DNA of 64,000 bases from Salidesulfovibrio onnuriiensis (GTDB lineage Bacteria; Desulfobacterota; Desulfovibrionia; Desulfovibrionales; Desulfovibrionaceae), in contig NZ_CP040751.1 in NCBI RefSeq assembly GCF_008001235.1, positions 2,525,001 to 2,589,000 on the forward strand, written 5' to 3'. Position numbers and translations under genes: made by a program. Of this stretch, positions 16,619 to 26,779 are shown in pieces. The notes beneath the pieces were generated by a model. That model had not been told where the DNA came from. It made no database searches and was given only the letters and a program-made list of their open reading frames with translations. How positions within the stretch are numbered: position 1 is the stretch's first letter; the number at the start of each line of letters is the position of its first letter.

Positions 16619-18457
16619 ATGAGCACATCCAGCCTGACAGCAAAATATCGCCCGCAGACCTTTGAACAGGTGGCAGGGCAGGAGGCCATCAAGACCATCC
16701 TCTCCCGCGCCGCGGCACAGGACAAGGTCGCGCCGGCCTATCTTTTTAGCGGAACCCGGGGGGTGGGGAAGACCACCATCGCCCGCATCTTCGCCAAGGC
16801 CCTCAACTGCAAGAACGCGCCCACGGCAGAGCCGTGCAACGAATGCGACTCCTGCCGCCAGATAACAGCAGGGGTCGCCGTGGACGTCATCGAGATCGAC
16901 GGCGCCTCCAACCGAGGCATCGACGACGCCCGCCGGCTCAAGGAGGACATCGGCTACGCTCCGCTGGAAGGCCGGTACAAGGTCTTCATCATCGACGAAG
17001 CCCACATGCTGACCAAAGAGGCCTTCAACGCGCTTCTCAAGACACTGGAGGAGCCGCCGCCGCGCGCCACCTTCATCATGGCCACCACCGAGCCGCACAA
17101 GTTCCCGGCGACCATCATCAGCCGTTGCCAGCATTATACCTACAAGATGCTGTCCGAGGGCGAACTGGTGGCGCATTTGGAGAACATCCTGTCGCAGGAG
17201 GGCATCGAGTACGAGGCCGGCGCGTTGCAGATTATTGCCAAACGCGGCGCAGGCAGCGTGCGCGACTCAATGTCCCTGCTGGGTCAGGCGCTGGCCTTTG
17301 ACGAAGGAAAACTGCGAGAGGAAGACGTGCGCAGCTTTCTCGGTCTTGCAGGGCAGGAAGTCTTTTTCCAGCTCATGGGAGCTATCCACGCCAAGGATCT
17401 GGTGGGAGTCGGGCAACTTTTGCGCCAGGTGCTCGACCTGGGCCTGGACCTCGGATTTTTCCTGCGCGAATTGACAAGCTGTTGGCGCAACATGTTCCTG
17501 CTGCGGCAGGCCGGTGAGCAGGCCTTGCCGCTGCTGGGGCTTTCCGGCGACGAAGCCGGGACCTGGATGGAATGGGCCAACAAGTTCGACCCTGCCTATA
17601 TCCATGCCTGCTGGCAGATGACCCTGGACGGCCAGAAGCGGGTCATGACCTCCCTGGAGCCGGCCATGGCTCTGGAGCTGCTGCTGCTTAACATCGCTTC
17701 GCTCACGGACCTCATCAATCTGGAAAAGGTGGGCAACACCCAGGCAGCCCCTCCGCGTGGCCCCATGGGTGGACGGGGATCCGCTCCGGGCGGCATGCCG
17801 CGTCCGCCTCAAGGCGGATATCAGCCGCCGCCCCAGGGTGGGCAGCAATTCAGGCAGCAGGCGCAGGGGTACCAACCCGCACCGCCACAACAGCAGTCTG
17901 TTCCGCCCCGGCAGAATCAGCCGCCGCAACAATCCGTGCAGCCGTCAGTGACGCAACAGCTGCGTCCACAGACCCCTCCGGCGGGGGAGCCCGCTCCTTC
18001 GGACCCCAAGGAGGCCGAGCCATCGAAAAACATCGCTGATCCTGTCACGCAAGCGGTCCCCAGGGCGGTCTGCGAACTGCCTGCACCGCCCAACGGTCCC
18101 AAAAGCTGGGAAGGCTTGCTGGACTATGCCAAGACCTGCAACGGGAAAAGCGATGTGAATGCCCATAATTTGCGTCATCTCAAGGGCGAGCTGCAAGGGA
18201 AGGAACTTGTAATCACCTGCGGCAACAATTTTTTGTACAAGCAGATGTCGGCCTCCAGTGCGGTAAACGCCCTGGAGCGGCTGGCTGGCCTGTACTGGGG
18301 CAGGAATCTCTCTGTCCGGGTTGAAACCGGCGGCATGTCGGTGAGGAAATCGGAAAAGCAGTTGCGGACGGAAGCCGAAAGCAACGAGGCGGTGCTCAAG
18401 GTCATGGACGCCTTCAGTGCGCTGATCATGGCGGTAACGCCCCGCAACGGACATTAA
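16619..18457 (+). CDS. dnaX: DNA polymerase III gamma/tau subunit
   Basis: This 612-residue clamp-loader ATPase of the replicative polymerase has an AAA+ domain with Walker A GTRGVGKTT (residues 45-53), a four-Cys zinc module (C64, C73, C76, C79), Walker B FIIDEAH and the SRC sensor motif. Domain III follows, then a Pro/Gln-rich low-complexity linker (about 380-460) and a C-terminal region as in tau. I saw no A-AAA-AAG slippery heptamer, so a short gamma form by frameshifting is not supported. It leads a dnaX-ybaB-recR cluster, a common bacterial order. Confidence 0.96.
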   Translation: MSTSSLTAKYRPQTFEQVAGQEAIKTILSRAAAQDKVAPAYLFSGTRGVGKTTIARIFAKALNCKNAPTAEPCNECDSCRQITAGVAVDVIEIDGASNRGIDDARRLKEDIGYAPLEGRYKVFIIDEAHMLTKEAFNALLKTLEEPPPRATFIMATTEPHKFPATIISRCQHYTYKMLSEGELVAHLENILSQEGIEYEAGALQIIAKRGAGSVRDSMSLLGQALAFDEGKLREEDVRSFLGLAGQEVFFQLMGAIHAKDLVGVGQLLRQVLDLGLDLGFFLRELTSCWRNMFLLRQAGEQALPLLGLSGDEAGTWMEWANKFDPAYIHACWQMTLDGQKRVMTSLEPAMALELLLLNIASLTDLINLEKVGNTQAAPPRGPMGGRGSAPGGMPRPPQGGYQPPPQGGQQFRQQAQGYQPAPPQQQSVPPRQNQPPQQSVQPSVTQQLRPQTPPAGEPAPSDPKEAEPSKNIADPVTQAVPRAVCELPAPPNGPKSWEGLLDYAKTCNGKSDVNAHNLRHLKGELQGKELVITCGNNFLYKQMSASSAVNALERLAGLYWGRNLSVRVETGGMSVRKSEKQLRTEAESNEAVLKVMDAFSALIMAVTPRNGH

Positions 18458-18485
18458 TAAGCACGTTATTCAAGGAGAAAGCATA

Positions 18486-18797
18486 ATGCGTGGAATGAAC
18501 GAGATGGTACGCCAGGCCCAGATCATGCAGCGAAAGATGACCGAAGCTCAGGACAAGCTGAAGGAAATGGAAGTGGAAGCCTCCAGCGGCGGCGGCATGG
18601 TCAAGGTCAAATGCACCGGCGGCCAGGACATCGTTTCCGTCGAAATCGAGGAATCCGTGTTTGAATCCGGAGACGTGGAAATGCTCCAGGACCTGGTGCT
18701 CACCGCCACAAACGACGCCCTCAAGAAATCCAAGGAAATGATGGAACAGGAAATGGGCAAGCTCACCGGCGGCATGAAGATTCCCGGCCTGTTCTAG
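18486..18797 (+). CDS. ybaB: YbaB/EbfC-family nucleoid-associated protein
   Basis: This 103-residue small DNA-binding protein of the YbaB/EbfC family is found beside recR in most bacteria. It has an N-terminal amphipathic helix (MNEMVRQAQIMQRKM type), a central SSGGGMVKVKCTGGQDIVSVEI strand pair, and a C-terminal helix ending KLTGGMKIPGLF. CAAGGAG lies before ATG 18486, and recR begins 9 bp after its stop. Confidence 0.95.
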   Translation: MRGMNEMVRQAQIMQRKMTEAQDKLKEMEVEASSGGGMVKVKCTGGQDIVSVEIEESVFESGDVEMLQDLVLTATNDALKKSKEMMEQEMGKLTGGMKIPGLF

Positions 18798-18806
18798 GAG
18801 CCTGCC

Positions 18807-19412
18807 GTGCATAACCTTCCTGCTCCGCTCCGGGCAGTGGTGGAGCAGCTTTCCAGCCTGCCCGGGATCGGTCCCAAGTCGGCGTTGCGCATTGCCCTGA
18901 CCCTGCTTAAGATGCCGCGTGAACGAGCCGCCGGAGTGGGGCAGTCCATTATCGATCTGCGCGATAACCTGTGCATGTGCGAGGAGTGCGCCAGTCTGGC
19001 GGAATCCAGCCCGTGCGCCCTGTGCTCCGACCCCAACCGTGACCACGGGCAGCTTTGTCTTGTTTCCGAGTGGGATGCGCTCCTGGCCATGGAGGACATG
19101 AGTCTCTACAAGGGGCGTTACCTTGTGCTTGGAGGGTTGTTGTCGCCCCTGGACGGTGTGGAACCGGGCCATCTGGAATTCGACCTGCTCAAGCGCCACC
19201 TGGCCAGCGGCAGGGTCACCGAGCTCATTCTCGCCCTCGGGGCCACCATGGATGCGGAGTCCACGGCGTCGTACGTCAAGAATATGGTTGAAAACGAGTT
19301 TCCCCATGTGAATGTCTCGCGTCTGGCTCAGGGGATTCCTATGGGCGGCGAAGTCAAATACATGGACAAGGAAACCTTAAAGCAATCCTTGAAGTATCGC
19401 CAGAAGATATAA
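18807..19412 (+). CDS. recR: Recombination protein RecR
   Basis: This 201-residue protein acts with RecO/RecF to load RecA at gaps. It has the N-terminal helix-hairpin-helix region LPGIGPKSALRIAL, a four-cysteine zinc finger (about residues 54-73, CEEC...CALC), and a Toprim domain beginning LCLVSEWDALLAMED. GTG at 18807 is the start, closely following ybaB, so it is probably translationally coupled with it. Length and domain order are normal. Confidence 0.95.
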   Translation: MHNLPAPLRAVVEQLSSLPGIGPKSALRIALTLLKMPRERAAGVGQSIIDLRDNLCMCEECASLAESSPCALCSDPNRDHGQLCLVSEWDALLAMEDMSLYKGRYLVLGGLLSPLDGVEPGHLEFDLLKRHLASGRVTELILALGATMDAESTASYVKNMVENEFPHVNVSRLAQGIPMGGEVKYMDKETLKQSLKYRQKI

Positions 19413-19437
19413 TAATACCAGTAGATTAATTTTATAC

Positions 19438-21648
19438 ATGTCGCAGGAACAATCCACCAGGCTCGAAGCCGCTGAAGTATGCAGCGTCGTCTACAGCAAT
19501 CCGGAGAACGGGTATGTCATTGCACGCATCAGCGCAAAGAATGAGCCGGGAATCACCACCATCACCGGCATTATGGGTGATATCCAGCCGGGCGAAAGTC
19601 TCGACCTGACCGGCAGGTGGAAGGTGCACCCCAAATACGGGCCGCAGTTCGAGGTGGAAACCTTTGAACAGACCATGCCGGCCACCGAGAATGGGGTCAT
19701 CAAGTTCTTGCAGTCCTCCATCAAGGGTGTGGGTGAAAAGACCGCCACCATGCTGGTGGGGGAATTCGGGGTGGGTATTCTGGATATTCTGGACGATGAC
19801 CCGGAAAGGTTGCTGGAAATTCGGGGAATCTCCAAGAAGAAGCTCAAGGATATCATCGAATCCTGGTCCAAGCAGCGCGCCATCAAGAATCTGCTGGTCT
19901 TTTTGCAGTCCCATGGCGTGCCCACCACCTTTGCCGGAAGGATCTTCCAGCTTTACGGAGCGACTGCGGAAATCAAGCTGCGGGAAAATCCCTACGACCT
20001 GGCCTATGAGATCCGCGGAGTCGGTTTCCGCACCGCCGACCAGATGGCATTGAAGCTGGGCTTCAGGCCGGATGCGTGGCAGCGCCTGGAGGCGGGCATC
20101 ATCTATACCCTGTTTACCTTGAGCGAGCGGGGAGGGCACATGTACGTGCCCAAGGACAAGCTTCTTTCCGATGCCGCCCGCATGATGGACAACGTGGATT
20201 ACGACAAGCTTGAGGACGCGCTGTATTCGCTGCAGGAAAAGAAGCGGGTGCGCATCGAGGATCTGCCCGAACAGGAAGTGGAGGAAGCCGTCTACCTGAT
20301 GCACTTCTACCATTTCGAAAACGAGATTTCCCAGCGCCTGCACCAGCTTATCAGCCACCCCATGCCCGTCAGCCGCAAAAAGGTGGCCCAGGCCCTGCCC
20401 AAGGTGGAGGAAACCCTTGGTTTTTCCCTGTCCGACGAGCAGCGCGAGGCGGTGTTCGAGGCCTGCTCCAACAAGGTTTTTATCATCACCGGCGGCCCCG
20501 GCACCGGAAAGACCACCATCACCAAGGCCATTGTCCTGACGCTCAAGGAACTGGGGCTCAAGATCAAGCAGGCCGCGCCCACGGGCCGGGCGGCCAAGCG
20601 GTTGTTCGAGGCCACCGGCCTGCCCGCACAAACCATCCATCGCCTGTTGCAGTACCAGCCAGACGGCGGATTTCAGTTCTGCCAGGATCAGAAGATCAAG
20701 GGCGATGTGCTGGTCATCGACGAATCCTCCATGGTGGATGCGCACCTTTGCGTTTCCGTGCTGCGGGCCCTGCCGCATACCTGTCGGCTCATTCTGGTGG
20801 GGGACATCAACCAGCTTCCCAGCGTGGGGCCGGGCAACGTGCTGGCCGATCTCATTAACAGCGAGATGGTTCCCTGCGCCCGGCTGACGCATATTTTCCG
20901 ACAGGCCCAGGAAAGCTATATCGTGGTCAATGCCCACCGCATCAACCAGGGCCAGATGCCGCTGGGACATCCGCAGGAAGCGCCCGAGGCCGACTTCTTC
21001 TGGATTCCCCAAGAAGACCAGGCCACGGTACAGCGGCTCATTTTGGACAGTGTCTGCGACCGTATTCCCAAGCGTTACGGGCTGGACCCTCTTCGCGACA
21101 TCCAAGTGCTCACCCCCATGCACAAGGGAGATGTGGGCACCCAGGCCCTGAACCAGGCGCTGCAGGAACGCCTCAATCCCCTCAAGCGGGGAGACCGGGA
21201 GATCAAGCGCGGCCAGATCAGCTATCGCGCCGGCGACCGGGTTCTCCAGACCCGCAACAACTATGACAAGGACGTCTTCAACGGCGACCTGGGCATGGTG
21301 GTGGATCTCAATACCCAGGACAATGAAATGACGGTCGAATTCGAGGGAACCTTCGTAACCTACGAGGCCTCGGAAATGGACGACCTGGCCCTGGCCTATG
21401 CCGTGAGCGTGCACAAGTCCCAGGGAAGCGAATACCCGGCCGTGGTCATGCCCATCGTGACCCAGCATTACATGCTTCTGCAGCGCAACCTGCTGTACAC
21501 GGGCCTTACCCGCGCCAGAAATCTGGCCGTGCTCATCGGCAGCAAAAAGGCCTTCCAGATCGGGCTGAACAACATCACCGCAGGAAAGCGGGGCACCCAT
21601 CTGGCCTACAGGCTGCGTCATCTTTTTTCGGAAAACACGCTTCTCTAG
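19438..21648 (+). CDS. recD2: RecD2-type SF1 5'-3' DNA helicase
   Basis: This 736-residue RecBC-independent RecD-like helicase has an N-terminal OB-like/HhH region (residues 1-200, with SIKGVGEKTATMLV and EIRGISKKKLKDI hairpins). The SF1B core follows: motif I GGPGTGKTT, QAAPTGRAAKRL (Ia), VLVIDESSMVD (II), LILVGDINQLPSVGPG (III), and near the C-terminus YAVSVHKSQGSEYP and LLYTGLTRAR (V/VI). The ribosome site before ATG 19438 is weak. It follows recR by 25 bp and may share its transcript. RecD2 proteins act in replication-fork and mismatch repair. Confidence 0.93.
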   Translation: MSQEQSTRLEAAEVCSVVYSNPENGYVIARISAKNEPGITTITGIMGDIQPGESLDLTGRWKVHPKYGPQFEVETFEQTMPATENGVIKFLQSSIKGVGEKTATMLVGEFGVGILDILDDDPERLLEIRGISKKKLKDIIESWSKQRAIKNLLVFLQSHGVPTTFAGRIFQLYGATAEIKLRENPYDLAYEIRGVGFRTADQMALKLGFRPDAWQRLEAGIIYTLFTLSERGGHMYVPKDKLLSDAARMMDNVDYDKLEDALYSLQEKKRVRIEDLPEQEVEEAVYLMHFYHFENEISQRLHQLISHPMPVSRKKVAQALPKVEETLGFSLSDEQREAVFEACSNKVFIITGGPGTGKTTITKAIVLTLKELGLKIKQAAPTGRAAKRLFEATGLPAQTIHRLLQYQPDGGFQFCQDQKIKGDVLVIDESSMVDAHLCVSVLRALPHTCRLILVGDINQLPSVGPGNVLADLINSEMVPCARLTHIFRQAQESYIVVNAHRINQGQMPLGHPQEAPEADFFWIPQEDQATVQRLILDSVCDRIPKRYGLDPLRDIQVLTPMHKGDVGTQALNQALQERLNPLKRGDREIKRGQISYRAGDRVLQTRNNYDKDVFNGDLGMVVDLNTQDNEMTVEFEGTFVTYEASEMDDLALAYAVSVHKSQGSEYPAVVMPIVTQHYMLLQRNLLYTGLTRARNLAVLIGSKKAFQIGLNNITAGKRGTHLAYRLRHLFSENTLL

Positions 21649-21756
21649 TTCCCGGGAAACTCCATATTTTTTTAAGCGCCTTTCATTAGGAATGGTTTTC
21701 ATGTAGCCTTCTGAGCTGACGCAACACGACGATAATCCCATCCAAAGGAGTTTGCT

Positions 21757-22260
21757 ATGTTGAGCAATAGAATGGAACAGGCCATCAATGACCAGATGAA
21801 TTTCGAGATATTCAGCGCCAACATCTATCTGTCCATGGTTTCCTACTTCGAGGACCGGGGCCTGCCGGGTTTCGCCGCCTGGATGCGCGCCCAGTACAAA
21901 GAGGAGATCTTTCACGCAATGAAGATGTTCGACTACATTCTGGGAGCGGGCGGCAGGGCGAAAATTTCCGCTCACGACGCCCCGCCCCAGGATTGGGAAA
22001 GCCCGCTGGCCGCTTTTGAAAACGCACTGGAGCACGAGAAGGTGGTCACCGGCCGCATCAACGGCCTCATGGATCTGGCCCAGCAGGAGAAGGACCATGC
22101 CAGTCAGATCTTCTTCCAGTGGTTTGTTTCCGAACAGGTGGAGGAAGAGGCCAATGTGGGCGACATCGTCAGCAAGCTGAAGCTGGTTGGCGACGGCGGA
22201 GCCCTGTTCATGCTGGATCGTGATCTCGGTACCCGAGTGTTTACCGAGCCTGTCGAATAG
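21757..22260 (+). CDS. Ferritin
   Basis: This 167-residue non-haem ferritin oxidises and stores iron in the cytoplasm. Ferroxidase-centre residues are in place: Glu17, then Glu50 and His53 in the KEEIFHAMKM helix, a second-helix Glu in ENALEHEK, and later Glu in VSEQVEEE. The gene has a good AAAGGAG site and is followed after 36 bp by a DsrE-family gene, with which it probably shares a transcript ended by a TTCG hairpin. No clear Fur box was seen in the 108 bp upstream. Confidence 0.93.
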   Translation: MLSNRMEQAINDQMNFEIFSANIYLSMVSYFEDRGLPGFAAWMRAQYKEEIFHAMKMFDYILGAGGRAKISAHDAPPQDWESPLAAFENALEHEKVVTGRINGLMDLAQQEKDHASQIFFQWFVSEQVEEEANVGDIVSKLKLVGDGGALFMLDRDLGTRVFTEPVE

Positions 22261-22296
22261 TCGGATTGCCGAGCCTTTGAAACCAAGGAGAGAGCC

Positions 22297-22644
22297 ATGA
22301 AAGACGTCGCATTGTTTGCCTTCAACGGGGAGCTCATGTGTTTCGTGCATGTGCTGCTCAACGCCCTGGACATGAAACAGGCGGGCATGAACCCCCGAAT
22401 CGTGTTCGAGGGGGCGGCCACCAAGCTGGTGCCTGAATTGGTGAAAAAGGAAAACCCGTTCCACCAGCTGTACGTCAAGGCCAAGGAGGCCGATCTCATT
22501 GAGGGCGCCTGCAAGGCCTGTTCGGCCAAGATGGGCGTGCTGGAAGCGGTCCAGGCCGAAGGCCTGCCCCTGCTGGACGAAATGAGCGGCCATCCCTCGG
22601 TGGGGGCGTATATGAAGCGCGGCTTCGAGATCGTGACGTTCTGA
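22297..22644 (+). CDS. DsrE-family small protein
   Basis: This 115-residue protein has a DsrE/DsrF-like alpha/beta fold: an N-terminal ALFAFNGELM strand-loop, NPRIVFEGAATKLV, and a central two-cysteine motif in GACKACSAKMG. DsrE-fold proteins bind or relay sulfur or sit beside redox genes. The cysteine motif and the C-terminal MKRGFEIVTF resemble another DsrE-family protein at 58,248-58,583. It sits downstream of ferritin and before a strong terminator. The exact role is unknown. Confidence 0.8.
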   Translation: MKDVALFAFNGELMCFVHVLLNALDMKQAGMNPRIVFEGAATKLVPELVKKENPFHQLYVKAKEADLIEGACKACSAKMGVLEAVQAEGLPLLDEMSGHPSVGAYMKRGFEIVTF

Positions 22645-22668
22645 TCCCGAGAGGCAACGACACTCAAG

Positions 22669-22691
22669 GGCGGTCTTCGGACCGCCTTTTT
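22669..22691 (+). terminator. Intrinsic terminator after the ferritin-DsrE pair
   Basis: 7-bp GC-rich arms with a TTCG tetraloop are followed by five T. Confidence 0.9.
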
Positions 22692-22777
22692 CATGGTCCA
22701 TCAAAACACTGGACAAACAGCCCGCACTCTGCAAAATCTCTCGAAACTTTCAAATAAACCGCTTTCAAGGTGCATCA

Positions 22778-24460
<1,683 letters not shown>

Positions 24461-24479
24461 CGAATACCATGAAACAATG

Positions 24480-24507
24480 AAAGGCCGGGACACCCCGGCC
24501 TTTTTTT
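24480..24507 (+). terminator. Terminator after ettA
   Basis: 10-bp arms (24480-24489 and 24494-24503) are followed by a T-run to 24507. It abuts the stop codon of the convergent kinase gene. Confidence 0.88.
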
Positions 24508-26770
24508 ATTGTGCGTCCGCCCTGCACCTGACGGGAAGGCGGAAGAAGAACGTACTCCCCATATCCAGCTTGGACTCGGCCCAGATGCGTCCCCCGTAAT
24601 GGTCCAGTATCTTGCGGCAGATGGTCAGCCCGAGACCGCTTCCCTTGGGCGCATCGTGCATGGTGTCGCCCTTGGTCACCTGCTGGAACTTGTCGAAAAT
24701 GGTTTCCAGCTTGTCCGGCGGAATTCCTGTTCCCGTGTCCGAAATCCGGACGACCACCGCTCCGCTGGGCTCCACTTCGGCGGCCATGTGCACGCTCCCT
24801 TCGAAGGTATGCTTGGCCGCATTGTTCAGGAGGTTCACCAATACCTGTATGATCCTGTCCGGGTCGAGGATGAGCCGGGGCACGTCGTCATGGACCTCGG
24901 TGGACAGCGAAACACTTTTCTTCTCGGCGAAATCCCCTTGAACCGCGCGGATCGATTGCGCAAACACCGCTGCCAGGTCCACCTCCTGGTCATCCCATTC
25001 GATACGGCCTTCCTCTATCTTGGAGATATCGAGAAAATCGTTGATCAGCCGCGTCAGGCGTTCTCCCTCCGTGGCAATGATTTCAAGGTTGTCCACAATG
25101 CGTTTGCTTTTCTTTTGCAGCCGGTCCTCGCCCTCGCTGAGGGGCTGAAACGTGTTGATGAATTCCTTGCTGATAAGCTTGGTGAACCCGAGAAGGGAGG
25201 TCAGCGGAGTGCGCAGGTCGTGGGAGACCGAGGAAACCAGTTCCGTCTTCATCTCGTCCTGTCGGCGAAGAACCGTGTTGGCCAGTTCCAACTCCCGTGT
25301 CTTGTTGCGCAGTTCTTCGGTCCTGGCCTCCACCAGTTGCTCCAGTTCCCTGTTGATCCGTTCCAGATCGTCCTCTGCGGTCTTTCTCCGGGATATATCC
25401 ACGACAAATCCTTGATAGAAGGAGTCGTCGTTGCTGTTGGTCAGTTTTTTAGCAGAGATGCTGAGCCAAATTTTTTGTCCGTTTTTTTTCCGGAACTCGG
25501 CTTCGAAATTATCCACCTCTCCCTTTTCTTCCAGCAGGCGGGAATATTCATCCCGTACCTCAGGGGAGGCATACAGCTGTTCCCTGATGTTGGTCACGGA
25601 ATTGATCAGTTCCGACACGGACGAATAACCGAACAGCTCGACCAGGGCGGGGTTTGCATTGAGGAAACGTCCCTCGCGAGTGGTCTGGAAGACGCCCTCA
25701 ATGGCGTTTTCAAAGATGCTCTTGTATTTTTCCTCTGTAAGCTTGAGCCGCTTCTCGGTGAGCCGGAGTTCCTGGGCCCGTTCGCGGACCCGTTTTTCCA
25801 GCTCCCGGTTCATGTCCTCGAGTTCCCTGGTCAGGTTCAGCCGCCTGTCCATCTCGGTCTTGAGATGCAGCACGGCCTGGATCCTGGCCTGGACCACGGG
25901 CATGCTGAAAGGTTTGGTAATGTAGTCCACGGCCCCGTATTCCAGGCCCTTGACCTGGTCCACATCCTCGCCCAGGGCGGTGATGAAGATGACCGGGATA
26001 TCACGGGTGCGGATATCGGCCTTGAGGCGGGCGCACACCTCATAACCGTCCATGCCCGGCATCATGATGTCCAGAAGGATCAGGTCGGGAGAATCTTCGG
26101 AAAAGGCCGTCTTGAGGGCCTCCTGCCCGTTGATGGAATACAGGACCTCATATTTGTCGGCCAGGTTGTTCCTGAGGATGAATATGTTGTCGGCCACATC
26201 ATCCACGATCAGCAGGCGTTTCTTTCTGTCCTTGTCGGGCCGGTTATGGAAAATAGACTGATAGCGTTCCTCGTAGGTCTTCAAGGCATGCTGGGCCTTC
26301 TCAAGGTCGCTCAAGCGGTTCTTCACCTGCGCTTCGAGCTGCTTGTTCAGTTCCTCCATCTGGTTCTTGAGTTCCAGCCTGCGCTGAAGCTCCCTTTCCA
26401 GGTTCAGTATGGAACTGACCCGCGCCTTGACGATCTTGATGCTGAACGGTTTGGTGATGTAATCCTGTGCTCCCAGCTCGAATCCCTTGGCCTCGTCTTC
26501 CTCCAGGGAACGTGAGGTGAGAAATACCACGGGAATGCCCTTGGTCTGCGGATCGGACTTGAGGACCCTGCAGACTTCGAATCCGTCCATTTCCGGCATG
26601 ATGATGTCCAGGAGAATAAGATCGATTTTCTGCGCGGAATTGGCAATCTCAAGGGCCTCCTTGCCGCTGGTTGCATAGAGCAGGGCAAAGTCGTCCTTCA
26701 GGTTTTCACTCAAAAACCAAATATTGTCCGGCGAATCGTCCACTATGAGCAAGGTGCTTTTTTCTGGCAT
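24506..26770 (-). CDS. Hybrid histidine kinase: receiver-receiver-PAS-HisKA-HATPase
   Basis: This 754-residue cytoplasmic sensor kinase has two receiver domains at its N-terminus. The first covers residues 5-120 with phospho-acceptor D55 in LILLDIIMPEMDG, the second about 185-300 with D234. A coiled coil and PAS domain (about 345-465) follow, then HisKA with His517 in SVSHDLRTPLT and a HATPase domain (N box NNAAKH, G boxes SDTGTGIP and GSGLGL). It starts 9 bp after the stop of the BarA-like kinase gene on the same strand. This suggests the upstream Hpt domain passes phosphate to one of these receivers; that link is inferred. Confidence 0.9.
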   Translation of the reverse strand: MPEKSTLLIVDDSPDNIWFLSENLKDDFALLYATSGKEALEIANSAQKIDLILLDIIMPEMDGFEVCRVLKSDPQTKGIPVVFLTSRSLEEDEAKGFELGAQDYITKPFSIKIVKARVSSILNLERELQRRLELKNQMEELNKQLEAQVKNRLSDLEKAQHALKTYEERYQSIFHNRPDKDRKKRLLIVDDVADNIFILRNNLADKYEVLYSINGQEALKTAFSEDSPDLILLDIMMPGMDGYEVCARLKADIRTRDIPVIFITALGEDVDQVKGLEYGAVDYITKPFSMPVVQARIQAVLHLKTEMDRRLNLTRELEDMNRELEKRVRERAQELRLTEKRLKLTEEKYKSIFENAIEGVFQTTREGRFLNANPALVELFGYSSVSELINSVTNIREQLYASPEVRDEYSRLLEEKGEVDNFEAEFRKKNGQKIWLSISAKKLTNSNDDSFYQGFVVDISRRKTAEDDLERINRELEQLVEARTEELRNKTRELELANTVLRRQDEMKTELVSSVSHDLRTPLTSLLGFTKLISKEFINTFQPLSEGEDRLQKKSKRIVDNLEIIATEGERLTRLINDFLDISKIEEGRIEWDDQEVDLAAVFAQSIRAVQGDFAEKKSVSLSTEVHDDVPRLILDPDRIIQVLVNLLNNAAKHTFEGSVHMAAEVEPSGAVVVRISDTGTGIPPDKLETIFDKFQQVTKGDTMHDAPKGSGLGLTICRKILDHYGGRIWAESKLDMGSTFFFRLPVRCRADAQ

Positions 26771-26779
26771 GCCTACCCC

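Noticed and set aside
16619-18457. Programmed frameshift in dnaX
   Set aside because: No A-AAA-AAG slippery heptamer with a following stem-loop was found in the expected region.
19432-22734. 1100-codon open frame on the minus strand
   Set aside because: It runs antisense through recD2, ferritin and the DsrE gene, all of which have clear protein families. Long antisense frames are expected in GC-rich coding DNA, and its translation (rich in His, Gly, Gln) matches no family.
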